Numbered from the stretch's first letter, positions 16,781-26,735 are shown. The stretch is DNA of 64,000 nucleotides from Luteimonas terrae (GCF_004358165.1 NZ_SMTG01000004.1:372001-436000); one strand, 5' to 3'. Notes: a model not told the origin generated them from the sequence alone. Numbers and translations are program-made.

Positions 16781-17117
16781 GTAGATCGCCTGACGTTTCT
16801 AGGAGGCGCCGACGCTAGAAGCCGAGGTGGCACATCAACGTGTAGTAACGCATGGGCAACATTTCGAGGTTCAGCGCGCAGTGGCGCAGTTGCCGCAAAC
16901 GTGAAGCGCTGACTCACAACCTGCTCACGGCCGAGATCGGCATCCAGACGCCGGAGTTCGCGTGCAATTTGTTCGTCACCGGAACGGCCTGCGCGCGAGT
17001 CCCCGTCGATCCGCCAATCGTTGGGCTTTGTACCGCCACAGCGCGCCGACGATTCACGTCAGCCACGCGGCGGCAGCACCAGCATCCGCACCCCATACCT
17101 TGATGCGGATGCCCGTC
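16781..17117. other. 337-bp intergenic region between divergent genes
   Basis: No convincing gene is seen. The YqcI/YcgG-proximal end holds an interrupted palindrome (16797-16820). The remainder is less GC-rich than the flanks (for example the stretch near 16900-17050) and must contain the promoter of the DUF4142 lipoprotein gene; I could not assign -35/-10 boxes with confidence. Confidence 0.5.
16797..16820 (-). promoter_or_regulatory. Interrupted palindrome upstream of YqcI/YcgG operon
   Basis: TTCTAG (16797-16802) and CTAGAA (16815-16820) form a perfect 6-bp inverted repeat with 12 bp between them (half-site centres 18 bp apart). The arms extend to 7 of 8 matches (GTTTCTAG against CTAGAAGC). 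It lies 17-40 bp upstream of the ATG at 16780, where a dimeric repressor would block transcription. Regulator unknown. Confidence 0.35.
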
Positions 17118-17846
17118 ATGAAACGCGCGAACCTCCTGTTGGTCGGTGCCGTTGTGCTCGCACTCGCCGCCTGCAATGACAACAACTCGACCACCACCGA
17201 CAGCGGCAGTGGCAAGGCCGAAGCACGCAATTCCACCGGCGCCACCGAAGACCATGCGCGCGGCATGGCGACCACGCTCGGTGATCCGGATTCGCCGCCG
17301 GGTGCGGGCCTGCCGGAAACCGAGGGCACGTCGACGTTCGTCGAGGCCGATCGCAAGGCGCTGCTCGCGGTGATGGAAGTCGACCAGCACGAGATCGCCG
17401 CTGCCGACGCAGCGCTTGCGAAGAACGTGCAGGGCGAAGTGCGCGCCTATGCGGAGACGCTGCGCGAGGACCATACGCGCAATCTCGAGGCGACGCGTGC
17501 CCTGCTCGGCCCGTCGGCCGACGCCACGGGCGAGGCGATGACGACCGTCGGCGGCGGCACCGCCGCCACCACCGAATCGGCAACCGGCACGCCCGGGTCC
17601 GGCGCGCAGCACCTGACCGAAATGAAGCGCAAGCACGATGCCGAGCGCGAGCATCTGCAGACGCTGAGCGGTGCGGCGTTCCAGAAAGCCTGGATCGAAT
17701 CGATGGAGAAGGGGCATGCCGAGGCGCTGGCCAAGCTCGACGACGAACTGATTCCCAACGCGCAGGACGATCGCGTGCGCAGCCATCTGCAGACCACGCG
17801 GACGGCCATCGCCGCACATCTGGAGACTGCGCGCGGTCTGCAGTGA
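17118..17846 (+). CDS. DUF4142-type lipoprotein
   Basis: 242 residues from the ATG at 17118 (MKRANLLLV); two in-frame ATGs at 17103 and 17109 would only lengthen the signal peptide. Seen: a lipoprotein signal with lipobox LAAC, then a low-complexity Ser/Thr/Gly linker, and a four-helix-type domain starting about residue 75 with EVDQHEIAAADAALAKNV, AYAETLREDHTRN, a second Thr/Gly-rich insert, and a matching helix pair with KRKHDAEREHL and MEKGHAEAL. The repeated D/H spacing is the DUF4142 pattern, related to ferritin-like folds. Envelope-anchored; role not established, stress association is common in annotations. Confidence 0.82.
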   Translation: MKRANLLLVGAVVLALAACNDNNSTTTDSGSGKAEARNSTGATEDHARGMATTLGDPDSPPGAGLPETEGTSTFVEADRKALLAVMEVDQHEIAAADAALAKNVQGEVRAYAETLREDHTRNLEATRALLGPSADATGEAMTTVGGGTAATTESATGTPGSGAQHLTEMKRKHDAEREHLQTLSGAAFQKAWIESMEKGHAEALAKLDDELIPNAQDDRVRSHLQTTRTAIAAHLETARGLQ

Positions 17847-18018
17847 CGGAAACGCGGGATCGCCCTTTGCGCGGTGCTCTCCCCACGCGCACGGGCGATG
17901 CTGGGGCCACGGGCGGCCTGAAGCACCTTCGAAATGCCACATCGAGACCGGCTTTGCGCCGGTGCACGCCGGGTGCGCGCCCGCGCAGCAGTTGCAGCCT
18001 TGGACGGTGCGGGTGCGC

Positions 18019-21000
18019 TCAACCGGGCGCGCGGGACCCCAACGGCACATCGATCGTGCAGTGCACGCCGTCGCCGGTCAGCGCGAAGGTCGTGCGCGCG
18101 GAGAGCTGGTAGGGCAGCGCCTGCTCGATGAGCACGCGGCCCTGACCGGTCCCCTGCACCTGCAGGGCGGTCATGTCGACGCCGGTCTCGCGCCATTCGA
18201 GATGGAGTCGCCGTGCGTCGGATGCGGCTTCGACGTGCCAACGGATCGACAGACGCGCACCGGCATGGCGCAAGGCGCCATGTTTGACCGCGTTGGTCGT
18301 GAGTTCGTGGAGAGCCATCGCCAGGATCTGCACCGAATCCGGTGACAGCACGACACCCGCGGGGCCGACGAGCCGCACGCGTGCGTCTTCAAGGGCGCCG
18401 AAGGCATCCAGCTCGCCGCGTACGAGTTCGTCCAGTGTACCGACGCCCGCACGTGACAGCAGCCGCTGCGCACGGGCCAGCGCGGCGAGCCGGCTGTTGA
18501 ACTTGGTGAGGAAGTCCTCGAGCCCCCGACTGCTGCGACGCGTCGTCTCGGCCATCGACTGCACCAGACCGAGCAGATTGAAGGTGCGGTGCTGCAGTTC
18601 GGCGACCAGCACCGTCTGCTGGTTCTGCAGCCGGCGCATGTCGTCGACATCGGTCGAGGTGCCCAGCCATTCGACGATCGTGCCCGCCTCGTCGCGCACC
18701 GGCACCGCGCGCGACTGGAACCAGCGCCAGCTGTCGTCCTCACCGCTGCGCAGCCGGTACTCCGCCGACAGGCCGCCCAGTTTCGACGCCTCGTGCCACG
18801 CGTCCCGGGCAGTCGCGCGATCATCGGGATGCACCGCCGACAGCCAGCCCCAGCCATGGCTGTCGCGCGGACTCCGGCCGGTGAAGGTCGTCCACTGCGG
18901 GCTGACCCAGGTCCAGGCGCCATCGGCGCCCGCGCGCCAGACCAGTTGCGGGATGCCTTCGACGAGCGCGGTCAGACGCTGCCCGGTCTCGCGCAACTCG
19001 GTCATGTCGTGACCGATGCCGCCGATCAGCGTGATCGACCCTTCCGCGTCGAAGATGGGGAAGTCGGTACTGCGTACCCAGCGCACGCTGCCGTCGGACG
19101 GCCGGCGGATGCGGTACTCGAACGCGACCTGCTCGCCTGCACGCACACGGTCCATCATCGCCATCGCACGCGGCTGGTCCTCGGGCACGATCAGCGCCAG
19201 CCAGCTGCGGTAGTCGTTGTCCGCCAGCGCCGCCTCGCGCGTCACGCCGTAGAGCGTCTCGAATGCGGGCGTGAGGTATTGCCACTGCAGGCTGGCCGCA
19301 TCCCGGATCCACAACACGTCCTGCGACGCGTCGCCGAACTGGCGCAGCCGCTCCTCGCTTCGGCGCAGGGCATCGAGCATGCGCCGGCGCCCACTGATGT
19401 CGCTGATCACCGTGACCGCACCGGTGACGGTGCCGGCGGTGTCCCAGATGGGCGCGGTCGTCACCTCGGTCCAGATCTCGCGACCGGTATCGTCGACATG
19501 CAGCATTTCCTGGCCGGGCATCATGCGTTCGCCGCGCAACGCGCGTGCGGCCGGAAAATCGTGCGGCGCAAGTGGCCGGCCGACGGGGTCCCAACCGCGC
19601 CAGTGGTTGAGGCTGGCGGGATCACGCGAGGGGATGAGTCCACCGGGCACATAGCGCTGGTACTCGGCGTTGGCGACGATCGTGCGGCCCGCCGTGTCGA
19701 TGGCGGCGATGCCTGCCGGCACGCTCTCGAACGCGGCGGCCAGGCGCGCTTCGCTGTCGCGCAATACGGTGGCGGCGCGCGCATGCTCGACCGCGGCCCA
19801 GGTGCGTTCGGCCGTCAGCCGGGTGAGTGCGATCTCGTCCGCGGTGAAGTCGTGCGCGATATTGAAATTGACGCCGATGAAGGCGAGCAGCCGTCCGTCC
19901 TTGACCAGAGGTACGTTCATCGACGCGCCGATGCCCAGTTGGGCGAACGCACGGCGCTGGTCGGCATCGAGCGTCGGGTCGTGCGCGAGGTCCGGCTGCA
20001 CGAGGTCGCGCCCGGCCAGCAGCTGCGCGCGCAATGCGTCTCCGTAGTCGGCATAGCGGAACCGTCCGGACAGATCGGCTGCGCCGTCGACGTAGTTCGG
20101 GTACACGAGAAAGTGCGCACCGTCACCGCAGTCTTCCGCATAGGCCACGCGAGGGGCGCCCAGGTGCCGGCCCAGCACTGCGGCAGCGGTCTGACGCACC
20201 GTCTCCGGGTCGCCCAGCGGCCGCAGGGCATCACTGAGTGCGAGCTCGTACGCCTGGCGCGACTGTCGCGCGCGTTCGGCCTGTATCAGCTGCTTGTCGC
20301 GGGTGATGTCGTCGAAGATCACCGCCACGCGATGCTGGTGCGGCTCGCCGACGCGGAACGCGTGCACGTTGAACCAGCGCCCGATGGGGCGTGCGCTGTG
20401 CTCGAAACGTTCCGAACGACCCGTACGTGCGATGCGGCCGTAGGTCTCGAACCAGAACGGCTCGAGCATGGGCACGACCTCGCTCGCGCGGCGGCCCTCC
20501 ACGTTTGCCAGGCCCGTATGGCGGACATAGGCCGGATTGGTTTCCAGCAGGATGTAGTCGACCGGTCTGCCCTGCGCATCGAACAGCATTTCGATGACGC
20601 AGAAGCCTTCTTCGATCGACTCGAACAGCGCGCGGTAGGTCTGGCGGGTTTCCCGTTCGGCCAGCACCCGCTCGGTGGTCTCCAGCGCCGCGCAGTAGAA
20701 CCCGCGCACGACCCCGGCATCGTCGCGCAGCGGCGTGATGGTGAAGCTGAGCCAGCTGGTGGATCGGCCGGATCTGCCCGCCAATGCGAGCGGTTGATCG
20801 ACGAACGCGCGCGAACGTCCGGCGAAGATCGCGTCGAAGACCGGACGGAATTCCGCCCACAGCTGCGGCCATACCGCGCGATACGGTTTGCCGAACGACG
20901 CGGGATGGCGGCCGCCCACGAACGGAATGACGCCATCGTTGTAGAGCGAGACCAGCTCGGCGCCCCAGCCGATGTACACGGGCTGCGCGCTGTCGAGCAT

Positions 21001-21135
21001 CAGCTCGACCGCCGCGCGCAAGGCGGTCGGCCACGCCTGCCTGGGACCGAGCGGCGTCGTCGCCCAGTCGTGCGCGGCCAGCAGCGCACGCGCCTCGGGA
21101 TTGGCGGTCTCACCGGTGTCTGTGGGCGGCGTCAA
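18019..21135 (-). CDS. Multi-PAS/GAF HWE-family sensor histidine kinase (orphan)
   Basis: 1038 residues, cytoplasmic (no transmembrane segment). Order: N-terminal PAS of the type common in HWE kinases (DWATTPLGPRQAWP, ~20-160), PAS (~165-290), GAF (~300-460, with ASMNVPLVKDGRLLAFIGVN), three more PAS/PAC units (~465-590, ~595-715, ~718-845; e.g. FEYRIRRPSDGSVRWVRS and AEYRLRSG), and the kinase core (~850-1038) with phospho-acceptor ELQHRTFNLLGLVQS, the ALHELTTNAVKHGAL N-box with the HWE-type His-Glu, and LEWRETG (the W-x-E of the name). No response regulator is adjacent. The only in-frame start is TTG at 21135, an uncommon codon for this window. A light, redox or ligand signal through the PAS/GAF units is possible but not shown. 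Confidence 0.92.
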   Translation of the reverse strand: MTPPTDTGETANPEARALLAAHDWATTPLGPRQAWPTALRAAVELMLDSAQPVYIGWGAELVSLYNDGVIPFVGGRHPASFGKPYRAVWPQLWAEFRPVFDAIFAGRSRAFVDQPLALAGRSGRSTSWLSFTITPLRDDAGVVRGFYCAALETTERVLAERETRQTYRALFESIEEGFCVIEMLFDAQGRPVDYILLETNPAYVRHTGLANVEGRRASEVVPMLEPFWFETYGRIARTGRSERFEHSARPIGRWFNVHAFRVGEPHQHRVAVIFDDITRDKQLIQAERARQSRQAYELALSDALRPLGDPETVRQTAAAVLGRHLGAPRVAYAEDCGDGAHFLVYPNYVDGAADLSGRFRYADYGDALRAQLLAGRDLVQPDLAHDPTLDADQRRAFAQLGIGASMNVPLVKDGRLLAFIGVNFNIAHDFTADEIALTRLTAERTWAAVEHARAATVLRDSEARLAAAFESVPAGIAAIDTAGRTIVANAEYQRYVPGGLIPSRDPASLNHWRGWDPVGRPLAPHDFPAARALRGERMMPGQEMLHVDDTGREIWTEVTTAPIWDTAGTVTGAVTVISDISGRRRMLDALRRSEERLRQFGDASQDVLWIRDAASLQWQYLTPAFETLYGVTREAALADNDYRSWLALIVPEDQPRAMAMMDRVRAGEQVAFEYRIRRPSDGSVRWVRSTDFPIFDAEGSITLIGGIGHDMTELRETGQRLTALVEGIPQLVWRAGADGAWTWVSPQWTTFTGRSPRDSHGWGWLSAVHPDDRATARDAWHEASKLGGLSAEYRLRSGEDDSWRWFQSRAVPVRDEAGTIVEWLGTSTDVDDMRRLQNQQTVLVAELQHRTFNLLGLVQSMAETTRRSSRGLEDFLTKFNSRLAALARAQRLLSRAGVGTLDELVRGELDAFGALEDARVRLVGPAGVVLSPDSVQILAMALHELTTNAVKHGALRHAGARLSIRWHVEAASDARRLHLEWRETGVDMTALQVQGTGQGRVLIEQALPYQLSARTTFALTGDGVHCTIDVPLGSRAPG

Positions 21136-21305
21136 GGCGGTTGTGTCCCGATCGCGGGGGCGTCGATGCCGCCCACGCTATCCGCTTCGCGCATCGTGCG
21201 CGATGCGATAGCGCACACGACACCGATCGCATGCGCACATCATGCGCACCGCCGCACCGGCTGCCGCTGCAGCACGCGTGCAGCGCCGCCGCATGCGTAC
21301 CGGTT

Positions 21306-22208
21306 TCAGTCGGTGCTGCGTCGTCTCACCGGAATCGCGCTGGCGTCGAAACGCGCGAGTTCTTCGTCGCCTTCGCGGATCGGCGCACCGTGCTTGGGCG
21401 ACCACGCCATCGCGGTGATCCACTCCCAGCTCGCCGGCAGGCCGCGTTCGGTGCGGAACTGCTCGTAGTGCCCGGCCGCGGCCTTGAAGCGCGCGCGACC
21501 GGTCAGCGCGCGGCGGCGTGCGCTCAGCGCATTGGTCGCGCCGATCGCGCGTTGTTCGCGCATCAGCGCGGCCATGTCGGGATGCCAGTGCACGGCGACA
21601 TCACGATCGACCACGGGATTGCGGAAGCCTGCACGCATCAGCGCATCGCCGAACTCGGCGATCGACGCGAACGGGCTCACGTGCGGCTGCGCGTCGGCGA
21701 CGCCGAAGGACTCGCGCAGTTCGATCAAGGTCTGCGGGCCGAAGGTCGACACCAGCAGCAGGCCGTCGGGCTTGAGCACCCGGCGGAAGCCGGCGAACGC
21801 CGCCGGCAGATCTTCCACCCACTGCAGGCACAGGTTGGAGAACAGCACATCGACGCTGTTGTCGGCGAACGGCAGCGCGCGCAGGTCGGCGCAGACGCGC
21901 TCGATCGGCTTCTGCAGGCCCAGCCGGTCGCGCCAGCCGCTGCGCACCTTCGCCTGCTGCAGCATCGGCAGCGCGAGATCGACGGCGACGATGCGCGACT
22001 TGGGCCAGCGCTGGCGCATCGCCAACGCCGCGTGTGCAGGCCCGCTGCCGACATCGAGCACGACCCCGGGAACGCGGTCGTCGAGGTACTCGAGCGATTC
22101 CATCAGCTGCTCGCCGATCTCGCGTTGCAGGGCCGCGGTCGCGGCGTAGGTGGCGGACGCGCGCGAGAACGCGCGGCGGATCTGGGTGGGATCGAAGATG
22201 CGGCTCAT
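21306..22208 (-). CDS. bioC: Malonyl-[acyl-carrier protein] O-methyltransferase
   Basis: 300 residues from the ATG at 22208. It methylates malonyl-ACP to enter fatty-acid elongation toward pimeloyl-ACP in biotin synthesis. Seen: N-terminal IFDPTQIRRAFSRASATY, typical of BioC; SAM motif I VVLDVGSGPAHAAL; IVAVDLALPMLQQA; and the post-core FSNLCLQWVEDLPAAF. It is the last gene of the biotin operon; its start overlaps the stop of bioH (ATGA, 22205-22208), pairing the methyltransferase that adds the ester with the esterase that removes it. Confidence 0.94.
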   Translation of the reverse strand: MSRIFDPTQIRRAFSRASATYAATAALQREIGEQLMESLEYLDDRVPGVVLDVGSGPAHAALAMRQRWPKSRIVAVDLALPMLQQAKVRSGWRDRLGLQKPIERVCADLRALPFADNSVDVLFSNLCLQWVEDLPAAFAGFRRVLKPDGLLLVSTFGPQTLIELRESFGVADAQPHVSPFASIAEFGDALMRAGFRNPVVDRDVAVHWHPDMAALMREQRAIGATNALSARRRALTGRARFKAAAGHYEQFRTERGLPASWEWITAMAWSPKHGAPIREGDEELARFDASAIPVRRRSTD

Positions 22209-23002
22209 CGGGACACGTGGGACTCGGTGAATTCGAGCAGTCGCGCGGCGACGGCATCGGCGTGGGTCAGGAACGGCGCGTGGCCGGCGTGGGCGACGGT
22301 GTCGGCGCTCGCGTCGGGCGCGAGCGCAGCCGCGGCCTGCATCGCCCGCGGATCGACCAGACGGTCGCGCCGGCCTGCCAGCCACAGGCTGGGCACGCGG
22401 AGCGTCGGCAGCTGCGCGCGCAGGTCGGTCTTCTCGAGCAGCGCCAGCCCGTCGGCCAGCACACCGGCGGCCGGTTCACCGCGGGCGAAAACCTCGGCGC
22501 GGAGCGCGCGCAGCTCGCCCTTGGGATCGTCGGAGCCGAAGGCTTCGAGCGCGATGAAGCGGTCCAGCGTGCCGCGATAGTCGGTGCGCAGGCCGGTCTC
22601 GAAGTCGCGGAAGATCTCCGCCGACATGCCATGCGTCCAGCCCGCGCCGCGCACGAAACACGGACTCGCGCACAGCATCGTCAACGCCGGCACGCGCGAC
22701 GGATGCGTGGCCGCGGCCTGCAGGGCGAACAGCCCACCCAGCGACCAGCCCAGCCACGGCGCGGGCGGCAACACCTCGACCAGCGCATCGACGACCGGCG
22801 CGAGCGCCAGCGGCAGTGTGCTGTCGCGGCTTGCGCCGTGCCCGGGCAGATCGACCCGATAGACCGTGCGCTGCGCCTGCAGGCGCTCGACCAGCGGTGC
22901 GAACACGCCGCCGTGCATGGCCCAGCCGTGCAGCAGCACCAGCGGCGGCCCGCTGCCGTCGACTTCGATGTGCAGACCGTGCGGATTGTCCAACGTGCTC
23001 AT
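22205..23002 (-). CDS. bioH: Pimeloyl-ACP methyl ester esterase
   Basis: 265 residues from the ATG at 23002. Alpha/beta hydrolase that releases pimeloyl-ACP from its methyl ester. Seen: oxyanion HGWAMHGGVF (25-34), DLPGHGAS, nucleophile GWSLGG (Ser87), the Asp-containing AGRRDRLV, and catalytic HAGHAPF near the C-terminus. Length and motifs match BioH. Overlaps by 4 bp with both the transporter gene upstream and bioC downstream. Confidence 0.94.
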   Translation of the reverse strand: MSTLDNPHGLHIEVDGSGPPLVLLHGWAMHGGVFAPLVERLQAQRTVYRVDLPGHGASRDSTLPLALAPVVDALVEVLPPAPWLGWSLGGLFALQAAATHPSRVPALTMLCASPCFVRGAGWTHGMSAEIFRDFETGLRTDYRGTLDRFIALEAFGSDDPKGELRALRAEVFARGEPAAGVLADGLALLEKTDLRAQLPTLRVPSLWLAGRRDRLVDPRAMQAAAALAPDASADTVAHAGHAPFLTHADAVAARLLEFTESHVSR

Positions 23003-24003
23003 GCGCCCTTGTCTCCCCGCAGGATCTTCGTGCGCCGCGTGCTGCCCGCGGCCGGGCGCGCGACGACGATCGCGAACGCGACGATGCCCGCCGTCACCAC
23101 CACCGCGCCCAGCAGCGCCCGGCCCTGCGGCCAGGCTTCGTGCAGGAACAGCGCGCCCAGCGTCGCGGCGAACAGCAGTTCGGCCGCCTGCATCGCTTCG
23201 GCCGCGCCCAGTGCAACGGGGTTGTTGCGGACCATGCCGGTGGCCTGGAAGAACAGGATGGTCGCGATCACGCCAGCGCTCAGCGCGACGCCGGCGGCCA
23301 GCCACACCTGCGACATCGACGGCGTGCCCGCCTCGTGCCACGCGAACATCGCAACCAGCAGCCACAGCGGCTGGCTGGCCAGCGTCAGCCCGAACACACG
23401 CTGGGTCGCGTTGAGGTCTTCGCCGGTGCGCTCGAGATGCAGCAGCAGCAGGCGATTGCCCAGCGGGTATGCGACCGCCGCCGTCAGCACGCACAGCAGC
23501 GCGATCCAGCCGGCACGATCCAGGCCCGGACCGCCCTGCCCGAACTGCATCAACAGCACGCCGGCGAGGATCGCCGCGGCGATGCCCAGCGCGGCCGGCG
23601 GCACTTTGCGGCGCGCATCGCGGTACAGCAGCGGCGCGCACAACATGCCGGCGATCACGGTGAACTGGAAACTGCCGGCGATCAGCCACGCCGGTCCGCT
23701 CGACGCGGCGAACGACAGCGCGCAGTAGAACAGCATGAAGCCGATCGCACTGCAGCGCAGCCAGGCCCAGGGGTGTGCGGCGATCGCGCGCAACACCGGG
23801 GCCGCGCCGCCCTGCAGCGGCATCAGCGGCAGCAGCAGCGGCAGGGTGATGAAGTAGCGCAGGCAGGCCGTCCACGCCCAGTGGCCGCCGCCGCTCGCGC
23901 TGGCGCGGTTGAGCACGTAGGTCAGGGTGAAGAACAGCGCGGAGGCGAGTGCGATCCCGACCGCGAGCAGGGCGCGGCGGGACTCGTGTTGCGGGTCGGT
24001 CAT
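22999..24003 (-). CDS. EmrE/EamA-like ten-helix transporter in biotin operon
   Basis: 334 residues with ten predicted transmembrane helices arranged as two five-helix repeats: [18 protein letters not shown] at the N-terminus, then [21 protein letters not shown] in the first half and the related [18 protein letters not shown] in the second half. This is the drug/metabolite transporter superfamily, the 'multidrug resistance efflux transporter' group. It lies between bioF and bioH with 4-bp overlaps on both sides, so a role in moving biotin, a precursor or a shunt product is plausible but not demonstrated. Confidence 0.87.
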   Translation of the reverse strand: MTDPQHESRRALLAVGIALASALFFTLTYVLNRASASGGGHWAWTACLRYFITLPLLLPLMPLQGGAAPVLRAIAAHPWAWLRCSAIGFMLFYCALSFAASSGPAWLIAGSFQFTVIAGMLCAPLLYRDARRKVPPAALGIAAAILAGVLLMQFGQGGPGLDRAGWIALLCVLTAAVAYPLGNRLLLLHLERTGEDLNATQRVFGLTLASQPLWLLVAMFAWHEAGTPSMSQVWLAAGVALSAGVIATILFFQATGMVRNNPVALGAAEAMQAAELLFAATLGALFLHEAWPQGRALLGAVVVTAGIVAFAIVVARPAAGSTRRTKILRGDKGA

Positions 24004-25232
24004 GGTGCGGGGACTGCGGGGGAATCCTGGGCCGGTGCGTGCACGTCGCGCGCGGCGGCGATCGCATCGACGAGTGCGTCCACATCGGCATCCGCATGCG
24101 CGGCGCTCAGGGTCACGCGCAGACGCGCCTGGCCCTCGGGCACGGTGGGCGGACGGATGGCCGCGACCCAGAAGCCGGCGGCATCGACCGCACGCGACAT
24201 CGCCAGCGCGCGTGCGTTGTCGCCGCAGCGCAGCGGCTGGATCGGCGTGTCGGACGACATCAGATCGAGGCCGCGCTTCGCTGCACGCGCGCGGAAGCGC
24301 TGCACCAAAGCGGCGACGCGTTCCCGGCGCCAGTGTTCCTGGCGCGCAATGCGCACCGCGGCCAGCGCGGCACCGGCAACGGCCGGCGGCAACGCGGTCG
24401 TGTAGACATAGGGCCGTGCGGTTTCGGCGAGATGCCCGATCAGATCGGCATCGCCTGCCAGCACCGCGCCGCAGCCGCCCAGCGCCTTGCCCAGCGTGAC
24501 CAGCTGCAGCGGCACCGCGGCGACATCGAGGCGTGCCTCGGCGACGCTGCCGCGGCCATCGGGGCCGAGCACACCGACGCCGTGGGCGTCATCGACGTAC
24601 AGCAGCGCCTGCTGCACGCGGCAGATGATCGACAGTTCGCGCAGCGGCGCGACATCGCCGTCCATGCTGAAGACGCCGTCGGTCGCGACCAGCGCCGCGC
24701 CGTCGGGCAGCGTGCGCAGCTGGCGCAGGGCGCCCTGCGCATCGCCATGCGGATAGCGCCGCAGGCGACAGCCGGACAGGCGCGCGGCATCGATCAGACT
24801 GGCGTGATTCAAGCGGTCCTGCACGCAGGCGTCGCTTTCGCCGAGCAGACCCTGCACGACCGCGAGGTTCGCGGTGAAGCCATTGCCGAACAGCAGCGCG
24901 GCCGGCACCTGCAGCCAGTCGGCAATCTCGCGCTCGAGCGCTTCATGCAGGGCGTGGTGCCCGCTGACGAGATGCGAGCCGCCGCTGCCGGCGCCATGCA
25001 GCGCCGCGGCGTCCTGCAATGCGCCGGATACCTTGAAGTGCGAGGCGAGGCCGAGATAGTCGTTGCCGCAGAAATTCAGCAGCCAGCGGCTGCGACCGTC
25101 GGCGTCCTGCACTTCGCTGCGCATGCCGTCGCGTCGCAGCACCGTGCGGCGCACACGGCGCGCCTGTGCCTGCGTTCGTGCATCGCGCGCCTCGCGGGCG
25201 CGGACGCGCAGGTCGGGCCGCTCAGGCGCCAC
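24000..25232 (-). CDS. bioF: 8-amino-7-oxononanoate synthase
   Basis: 410 residues from a GTG at 25232 that overlaps the end of the preceding small gene by 11 bp. PLP enzyme condensing pimeloyl-ACP with L-alanine. Seen: [13 protein letters not shown] near the N-terminus, [19 protein letters not shown], the [11 protein letters not shown] strand, [12 protein letters not shown] (PLP-ring Asp/His) and [12 protein letters not shown] with the Schiff-base lysine. Full length for BioF. Confidence 0.96.
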   Translation of the reverse strand: MAPERPDLRVRAREARDARTQAQARRVRRTVLRRDGMRSEVQDADGRSRWLLNFCGNDYLGLASHFKVSGALQDAAALHGAGSGGSHLVSGHHALHEALEREIADWLQVPAALLFGNGFTANLAVVQGLLGESDACVQDRLNHASLIDAARLSGCRLRRYPHGDAQGALRQLRTLPDGAALVATDGVFSMDGDVAPLRELSIICRVQQALLYVDDAHGVGVLGPDGRGSVAEARLDVAAVPLQLVTLGKALGGCGAVLAGDADLIGHLAETARPYVYTTALPPAVAGAALAAVRIARQEHWRRERVAALVQRFRARAAKRGLDLMSSDTPIQPLRCGDNARALAMSRAVDAAGFWVAAIRPPTVPEGQARLRVTLSAAHADADVDALVDAIAAARDVHAPAQDSPAVPAP

Positions 25233-25584
25233 GCCCGGCCCAGATCGCCAGTGCGCCCATCGCGATGGCCGGCAGCATCAGCAACCCGTTGATCGCCACG
25301 CCGACGCGGCCCGCGCGATCGAGTTGCAGGTCCTGCGCCTGACGCGCGTCGGCCACACTCTTCTGCACCAGCAGCAGCACCGACACGAACAACGCACCCG
25401 CGAACAGCACCGAGGCGCCGGCATCGCGGAAGTACAGCACCACGCCCCACGCGAGCACGGCAACCGCGGCGAGGCGCGCGATCGCGAACGGCTTCGATTG
25501 TCCGGCGCGCAGGCTCAACGCGAGCCCGCTCAGGCCCACCAGTGCCAGCAGCACGAGGTAGACCCAGCCGAACCACGGGATCAT
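25222..25584 (-). CDS. Small four-helix membrane protein inside biotin operon
   Basis: 120 residues, ATG at 25584. Four hydrophobic helices: [19 protein letters not shown], the [17 protein letters not shown] segment, [17 protein letters not shown] and a C-terminal [16 protein letters not shown] do not recognise a named family. It sits between bioB (4-bp overlap) and bioF (11-bp overlap), so it is co-translated with biotin enzymes. Accessory to transport or unrelated passenger are both possible. Confidence 0.7.
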   Translation of the reverse strand: MIPWFGWVYLVLLALVGLSGLALSLRAGQSKPFAIARLAAVAVLAWGVVLYFRDAGASVLFAGALFVSVLLLVQKSVADARQAQDLQLDRAGRVGVAINGLLMLPAIAMGALAIWAGRGA

Positions 25585-26669
25585 GCCGCGCAGCTCCGCG
25601 GGTGCTGCGGCAGTTCAATGATGTCGGCGTGGACGGTGCCCGGGTGATCGTGATGCTCGGCATCCACGTGGATCTGCATCGGCTTGATGCCCAGACGCTG
25701 GAACAGCGCCATGTCGCGCTCGGTATCCGGATTGCCGGTCGTCAGCAGCTGCTCGCCGTAGAAGATCGAATTGGCGCCGGCGAGGAAGCACATCGCCTGC
25801 AGCTCGTCGCTCATGTCTTGGCGGCCGGCCGACAGACGCACCATCGAGCGCGGCATCAGGATGCGCGCGACCGCGATCGTGCGCACGAAGTCGAACGGGT
25901 CGATCTCCGCGGTGCCGTGTAGCGGCGTGCCTTCCACCTGCACCAGACGGTTGATCGGCACCGAGTCCGGATGCACCGGCAGATTGGCCAGCGTGCGCAG
26001 CAGGCCGGCGCGCTGGCGGCCGCTCTCGCCCATGCCGACGATGCCGCCGCAGCAGGTTTTCAGGCCCGCGTCGCGCACGTGTTCGAGCGTGGTCAGGCGG
26101 TCCTGGATCTCGCGCGTCTGGATGATCGAGTCGTAGAACTCGGGATCGGTGTCCAGATTGTGGTTGTAGTAGTCGAGGCCGGCGTCCTTGAGCGCGCGCG
26201 CCTGTTCGCCGGTCAGCATGCCGAGCGTGGCGCAGGTCTCCATGCCCAGTGCCTTGACCTCGCGGATCATCGCCGCGACCTTCGGCACGTCCCGGTCCTT
26301 GGGCGAACGCCAGGCCGCGCCCATGCAGAAGCGCGTCGCGCCGGCCGCCTTGGCCTGGCGGGCCTTTTCCAGCACCGCCTCGGTCTCCATCAGCTTCGTC
26401 GCCTGCACGCCGGTGTGATAGCGCTGGGCCTGCGGGCAGTAGCTGCAGTCCTCCGGGCAGCCGCCGGTCTTGACCGACAGCAGCGTGCTGACCTGGACCT
26501 CGGTGGGATCGAAATGCTGGCGGTGCACACCCGCAGCGCGGAACAGCAGCTCGGTGAGCGGCAAGGCGAACAGCGACTCGATCTCCGCGCGCGACCAGTC
26601 GTGGCGCACCGCGGCGTGGACGTGGGCGGGCTGGCCGGCGGACTCGCGGGCGTGGCTGACGACGGACAT
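25581..26669 (-). CDS. bioB: Biotin synthase
   Basis: 362 residues. Radical-SAM enzyme inserting sulfur into dethiobiotin. Seen: the [10 protein letters not shown] cluster motif (CxxxCxxC for the SAM [4Fe-4S]), [40 protein letters not shown], and [18 protein letters not shown], which together carry the cysteines and arginine of the [2Fe-2S] site. First gene of the operon bioB-orf-bioF-transporter-bioH-bioC. Its promoter and a BirA-type operator are at 26707-26762. Confidence 0.97.
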   Translation of the reverse strand: MSVVSHARESAGQPAHVHAAVRHDWSRAEIESLFALPLTELLFRAAGVHRQHFDPTEVQVSTLLSVKTGGCPEDCSYCPQAQRYHTGVQATKLMETEAVLEKARQAKAAGATRFCMGAAWRSPKDRDVPKVAAMIREVKALGMETCATLGMLTGEQARALKDAGLDYYNHNLDTDPEFYDSIIQTREIQDRLTTLEHVRDAGLKTCCGGIVGMGESGRQRAGLLRTLANLPVHPDSVPINRLVQVEGTPLHGTAEIDPFDFVRTIAVARILMPRSMVRLSAGRQDMSDELQAMCFLAGANSIFYGEQLLTTGNPDTERDMALFQRLGIKPMQIHVDAEHHDHPGTVHADIIELPQHPRSCAA

Positions 26670-26706
26670 GGCGGTTCACCGGTGACTGCGACGGGACAAG
26701 CCCGGC

Positions 26707-26735
26707 AGTCTGGAAACCATGCCCGACGCTGTCAA
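26707..26735 (-). promoter_or_regulatory. bioB promoter (-35 inside BirA half-site)
   Basis: On the minus strand a perfect TTGACA (26735-26730) is followed after 17 bp by CAGACT (26712-26707, three of six consensus bases). Transcription would begin near 26700, about 30 bases before the bioB ATG. The -35 box is formed by the left half-site of the BirA-type operator, so repressor binding should exclude RNA polymerase. Confidence 0.6.
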
